The position numbers and the translations under genes are program-made. 8,207 bases of DNA, taken from positions 1 to 8,207 of the forward strand of contig JAGLYT010000063.1 of assembly GCA_023132075.1 (NCBI GenBank), in the 5' to 3' direction. The first letter of the stretch is position 1. Each line of letters begins with the position of its first letter. A model generated the notes under the pieces. The model ran no database searches. It worked only from the letters and a program-made list of their open reading frames with translations, and was not told the origin of the DNA. This stretch comes from a bacterium (lineage in GTDB: Bacteria; CBDUZB01; JAGLHV01). Shown here piece by piece: positions 5,206-8,207 of the stretch.

Positions 5206-7539
5206 ATGGCTAATTATTTTACCCAATATTTATCTCCTCCTTCCTGGTTAATCATCTCAGAAGGCTGGGACCCCAAACAACAAAACGTAATTGAAACGCA
5301 ATTGACCCTTGGTAATGGGAACATAGGCAGTAGAGGAATTTTAGAAGAAATTCCCCGTAATTGTTTTCCCGGTACTTTCTTCAGCAATATTTATGATAAA
5401 GCAGGTGCACAAGTAACTGAAATAGTCAATGCCCCCAATCCCATAGATTTCAGGGTAATCAGCGAAGGCGAAAAACTCGATGTCACGGCAATGGATGTAC
5501 ATAAGCATAAACGGATTATGGATATGCAAAAGGGTTTTTTAATTAGAAAAACAATTTATCAAAACAGTAAGAAAAAGAAATTTAATTACCAGTCAATGCG
5601 GTTTTTTAGTATGCACGATCCACATATTGCCGTAATGAAAGTTTATATTACTCCCTTAGATGATTCAGCTCATATTACTGTCGAAAGTGCAGTAAATTCT
5701 TCTATCACCAATAAAGGAGTAGTCACCGAAGGGAATAAAAAACATGTTGATATTATAGAATTTGTTAAACACGATAATGTTAACTATTTATGTTTTAAAA
5801 CATTAGACCGGAATATTTTGCTCGCTTATGGAACTCAATTAAAAATAGAACAAAACAAAAAAATTTCCGTTGTTTCTACCCGCTCGTTTGATTTAAAACT
5901 AAAAAAAAATGAAACAGTAATTATTACCAAGTTCTTTACTTTTTATACTTCACTGGAGATTCCAGCTAACCGAATCAAAACCAAAACGATAAAAACTATC
6001 CAAAAAATTACTAAAAAAGGGTTCAATCAACTCTTTAATGACCATTGCAAAGTCTGGCGGAAAAAATGGAAAAAAGCCAATATAGAAATAGAGGGAGATT
6101 CTAAAACGGAAAAGGCATTAAGATTTAATATTTATCATTTGCTTATTTCTGCCGGCACGCAAGATATTGACACCAGCATCAAAGCAAAAGCACTTAGCGG
6201 AGAAGGTTATCGTGGGCACATTTTCTGGGATACGGAAATATTCATCCTCCCTTTTTTTATTTATACGCACCCCATTATTGCCAAGAATTTATTGCTCTAC
6301 CGTTACCGCAGATTAAACGAGGCTCGAAAAAACGCCCAACAAAAAGGTTTCAAAGGAGCTATGTTTCCATGGGAATCAGCTGATACCGGAAAAGATGTCA
6401 CCCCTCAGTGGTATAAAAATGTGGAAGGTAAAATTGAAAAAGTAGATACAATGAAATATGAGCATCATATAACCGCTGACGTTGCCTATGGAATTTTTCA
6501 TTATTTTACCGCCACCAACGATGTTTCTTTTATGTTAAAATACGGATTGGAAATTATTTTAGAGACAGCCAGATTCTGGGCAAGCAGAGTAGAACAGAAT
6601 AAACGGACTAAAAAATACGAAATAAAACATGTTATCGGTCCGGACGAATTTCACGTAGAGGTCAACAACAATGCGTTTACTAATTTAATGGCGAAATGGA
6701 ATTTAGAGATTGCTCGAAAAATATATTTAACCCTAAAAAAAGAATCCCCCGGCCCGGTAAAAACAATTACTAAACAAATCGAATTAAAAATAAAAGAGCT
6801 GGAAGAATGGGAAAATATAGCCCGGAATATGTTTGTTCCTTTTTCCGAGAAAACCGGAATTATTGAAGAATTTGAAAATTATTTTAAACTAAAAAAACTT
6901 CCTCTACCTGAATTGGATAACCACTTTTTGCCTCTTCTACCCAAAAAGATTCATACTATAAATAAAACCCAATTCGTTAAACAAGCCGATGTTGTTATGT
7001 TGTTATACTTATTATCCTCTGCCTTTGATGCTAATTTGAAGAAAAAAAATTATCTCTTTTACGAAAAAAGAACCCTCCATCAATCATCTCTTAGTGTTTC
7101 TATGCATTCTTTAATGGGTGTAGAGGTAGGCGAAAAAATTAAAGCATATCGTTATTTTCTTAATTCGGTGTATGCCGACCTTAATAATATTTACGGTAAC
7201 ACTGTTGATGGAATCCATGCCGCATCGTTAGGAGGAACATGGCAGGCGGTAATCAACGGTTTTGCGGGGGTAAAAGTTGAAAAAGGAATTCTTTCTTTTC
7301 AACCAAAACTCCCCTCCCGGTGGGAAAAAATTAAATTTTTGCTACAATGGAAAGGACATGAAATATCCATAACCATAAACAAAGAAAAAATTAGTCTTAA
7401 CTTTTTTTCTAAAAACAAAAAAGATACTCTGCCGATAAAAGTGTACGGGGTCGTCCAAAAACTACCGGCAAATAAAAGAACCGTTTTTCTTAGAGAAATG
7501 AAGCAAAAAGTACCATTAGATACCAAAGGATTTTATTAA
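5206..7539 (+). CDS. GH65 disaccharide phosphorylase (kojibiose/trehalose type)
   Basis: This complete 777-residue GH65 protein reversibly cleaves an alpha-glucoside with phosphate to beta-glucose 1-phosphate and a sugar. The N-terminal beta-sandwich starts with WLIISEGWDP and ETQLTLGNGNIGSRG (30-44). The (alpha/alpha)6 catalytic domain has GYRGHIFWDTEIF (334-346), FPWESADTG (387-395) and IGPDEFHVEVNNNAFTN (477-493), with Glu481 as the expected general acid. The phosphate-binding region is HQSSLS (625-630) and AASLGG (672-677). A C-terminal beta domain follows. The PWESADTG and HHITADVAYG patterns resemble kojibiose, nigerose or trehalose phosphorylases rather than maltose phosphorylases, but the substrate is not settled. 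ATG 5206 is chosen for its AAAGGA (5196-5201) and family-like start. A TTG at 5110 would add 32 unrelated residues and lies within the -10 box. The last residues (about 735-777) are basic and not recognisable. Confidence 0.92.
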   Translation: MANYFTQYLSPPSWLIISEGWDPKQQNVIETQLTLGNGNIGSRGILEEIPRNCFPGTFFSNIYDKAGAQVTEIVNAPNPIDFRVISEGEKLDVTAMDVHKHKRIMDMQKGFLIRKTIYQNSKKKKFNYQSMRFFSMHDPHIAVMKVYITPLDDSAHITVESAVNSSITNKGVVTEGNKKHVDIIEFVKHDNVNYLCFKTLDRNILLAYGTQLKIEQNKKISVVSTRSFDLKLKKNETVIITKFFTFYTSLEIPANRIKTKTIKTIQKITKKGFNQLFNDHCKVWRKKWKKANIEIEGDSKTEKALRFNIYHLLISAGTQDIDTSIKAKALSGEGYRGHIFWDTEIFILPFFIYTHPIIAKNLLLYRYRRLNEARKNAQQKGFKGAMFPWESADTGKDVTPQWYKNVEGKIEKVDTMKYEHHITADVAYGIFHYFTATNDVSFMLKYGLEIILETARFWASRVEQNKRTKKYEIKHVIGPDEFHVEVNNNAFTNLMAKWNLEIARKIYLTLKKESPGPVKTITKQIELKIKELEEWENIARNMFVPFSEKTGIIEEFENYFKLKKLPLPELDNHFLPLLPKKIHTINKTQFVKQADVVMLLYLLSSAFDANLKKKNYLFYEKRTLHQSSLSVSMHSLMGVEVGEKIKAYRYFLNSVYADLNNIYGNTVDGIHAASLGGTWQAVINGFAGVKVEKGILSFQPKLPSRWEKIKFLLQWKGHEISITINKEKISLNFFSKNKKDTLPIKVYGVVQKLPANKRTVFLREMKQKVPLDTKGFY

Positions 7540-7555
7540 GAAAGGAAAAATAATT

Positions 7556-8207
7556 ATGTCCAAAAAAAAATTAAACATTGCACAGATTCATTGGGGATTT
7601 ATTCCTATTATTGGAGGAGTAGAAACCCATCTATCAATTTTAATGCCCGAATTAGTAAAAAGAGGTCATAAAGTAGGTTTATTAACCGGTTCTGTGGAAC
7701 AGGAAAAAGTACGCTATCAATACCAGGGAGCGGAAATTTATCGTTCCCCTCTTTTTGACCTCAACTGGCTTTATCAAAGAGGACTGGATGGACTGGAAGA
7801 AGAAATCATTCAACTTTATAACACTTTTTTTGACGAACTTAAACCGGATATTGTTCATACTCATAATATGCATTATTTTAGTAAAACTCACATTAAAACC
7901 TTAGAAAAAATATGTAAAAAAAAGGGCATTCCTCTCATCCTTACCGCACATAATGTCTGGGATGATATCCTCTTTTTAAAACTCACCCGGGAAACAAACT
8001 GGTCTCACATAATTGCAGTAAGTCACTATATTGAAAAAGAATTATTTGGTGTTGGCTGTAATGATAAAAATACAACCGTAATTCATCACGGAATAGATAT
8101 CGAAACATTCCAACCCAAGATCAATTCCTCTAATGTTTTGAAAAAACACCCTCAATTAAAAGGGAAACAAATTGTTTTTCACCCGGCCAGAATGGGTATG
8201 GCTAAAG
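7556..8207 (+). CDS. GT4-family glycosyltransferase, N-terminal part
   Basis: The frame is open from ATG 7556 to the window edge: 217 codons plus one base, roughly the first half of a GT-B enzyme. AAAGG at 7541-7545 precedes the start and the gap to the GH65 stop is 16 bases, so the two genes are co-transcribed. The acceptor-binding Rossmann domain shows GGVETHLSILMPELVKRGH (21-39), PDIVHTHNMH, LTAHNVW and AVSHYIEKELFG. The interdomain stretch VIHHGIDIETFQP and the first strand of the second domain (IVFHPARMG) come just before the edge. The nucleotide-binding E-x7-E region lies outside. Family members move a sugar from a nucleotide-sugar to a sugar, lipid or polysaccharide acceptor. Given the GH65 partner, a role in making or remodelling an alpha-glucoside is plausible, but donor and acceptor are unknown. 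Confidence 0.9.
   Translation, partial: MSKKKLNIAQIHWGFIPIIGGVETHLSILMPELVKRGHKVGLLTGSVEQEKVRYQYQGAEIYRSPLFDLNWLYQRGLDGLEEEIIQLYNTFFDELKPDIVHTHNMHYFSKTHIKTLEKICKKKGIPLILTAHNVWDDILFLKLTRETNWSHIIAVSHYIEKELFGVGCNDKNTTVIHHGIDIETFQPKINSSNVLKKHPQLKGKQIVFHPARMGMAK

Noticed and set aside
7682-7891. 69-codon minus-strand frame
   Set aside because: It is antisense to the glycosyltransferase, whose plus-strand frame shows clear GT4 motifs.

Overview
The window is AT-rich (roughly one third G+C by eye) and bacterial. It pairs an outer-membrane TonB-dependent receptor with promoters and ribosome sites close to consensus, so the source is a diderm with low G+C. The gene set (Feo ferrous iron uptake, a DtxR-type regulator, a GH65 disaccharide phosphorylase and a DUF6485-like Cys-rich protein) fits an anaerobe. 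Possible sources include a diderm lineage related to Firmicutes or a candidate phylum, but the sequence does not settle the taxon.

Left part (1-4749, all on the minus strand) is an iron-acquisition block. Read in the direction of transcription it begins with a promoter (TTGACA, 17 bases, TACAAT) whose -10 is covered by a perfect 11-bp inverted repeat. Next come a DtxR-family regulator fused to a FeoA domain, a separate small FeoA and a full-length FeoB ferrous iron permease; these three form a tight operon. A 195-base gap with two more DtxR/IdeR-like boxes follows, and then a TonB-dependent receptor that runs off the left edge. The same box type, TTAGG-N5-CTA(A/T), occurs at both promoters. 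The simplest reading is one iron-responsive regulon: the regulator controls its own operon and the receptor, the receptor brings an iron source across the outer membrane, and FeoA/FeoB carry Fe(II) across the inner membrane.

Middle part (4807-5110) holds a 69-residue Cys-rich protein on the minus strand. A divergent promoter pair follows, and its two -35 elements lie in the arms of a perfect 17-bp inverted repeat.

Right part (5206-8207, plus strand) is a carbohydrate operon: a complete 777-residue GH65 phosphorylase, likely of the kojibiose/trehalose/nigerose type rather than the maltose type, followed 16 bases later by a GT4-like glycosyltransferase cut by the right edge.

No tRNA, rRNA, CRISPR array, transposase or clear intrinsic terminator was seen. 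The most interesting signals are regulatory: the three matching DtxR-like boxes and the mirrored divergent promoter. Within proteins, the CxxC in the receptor plug and the hexapeptide repeat before its TonB box stand out.
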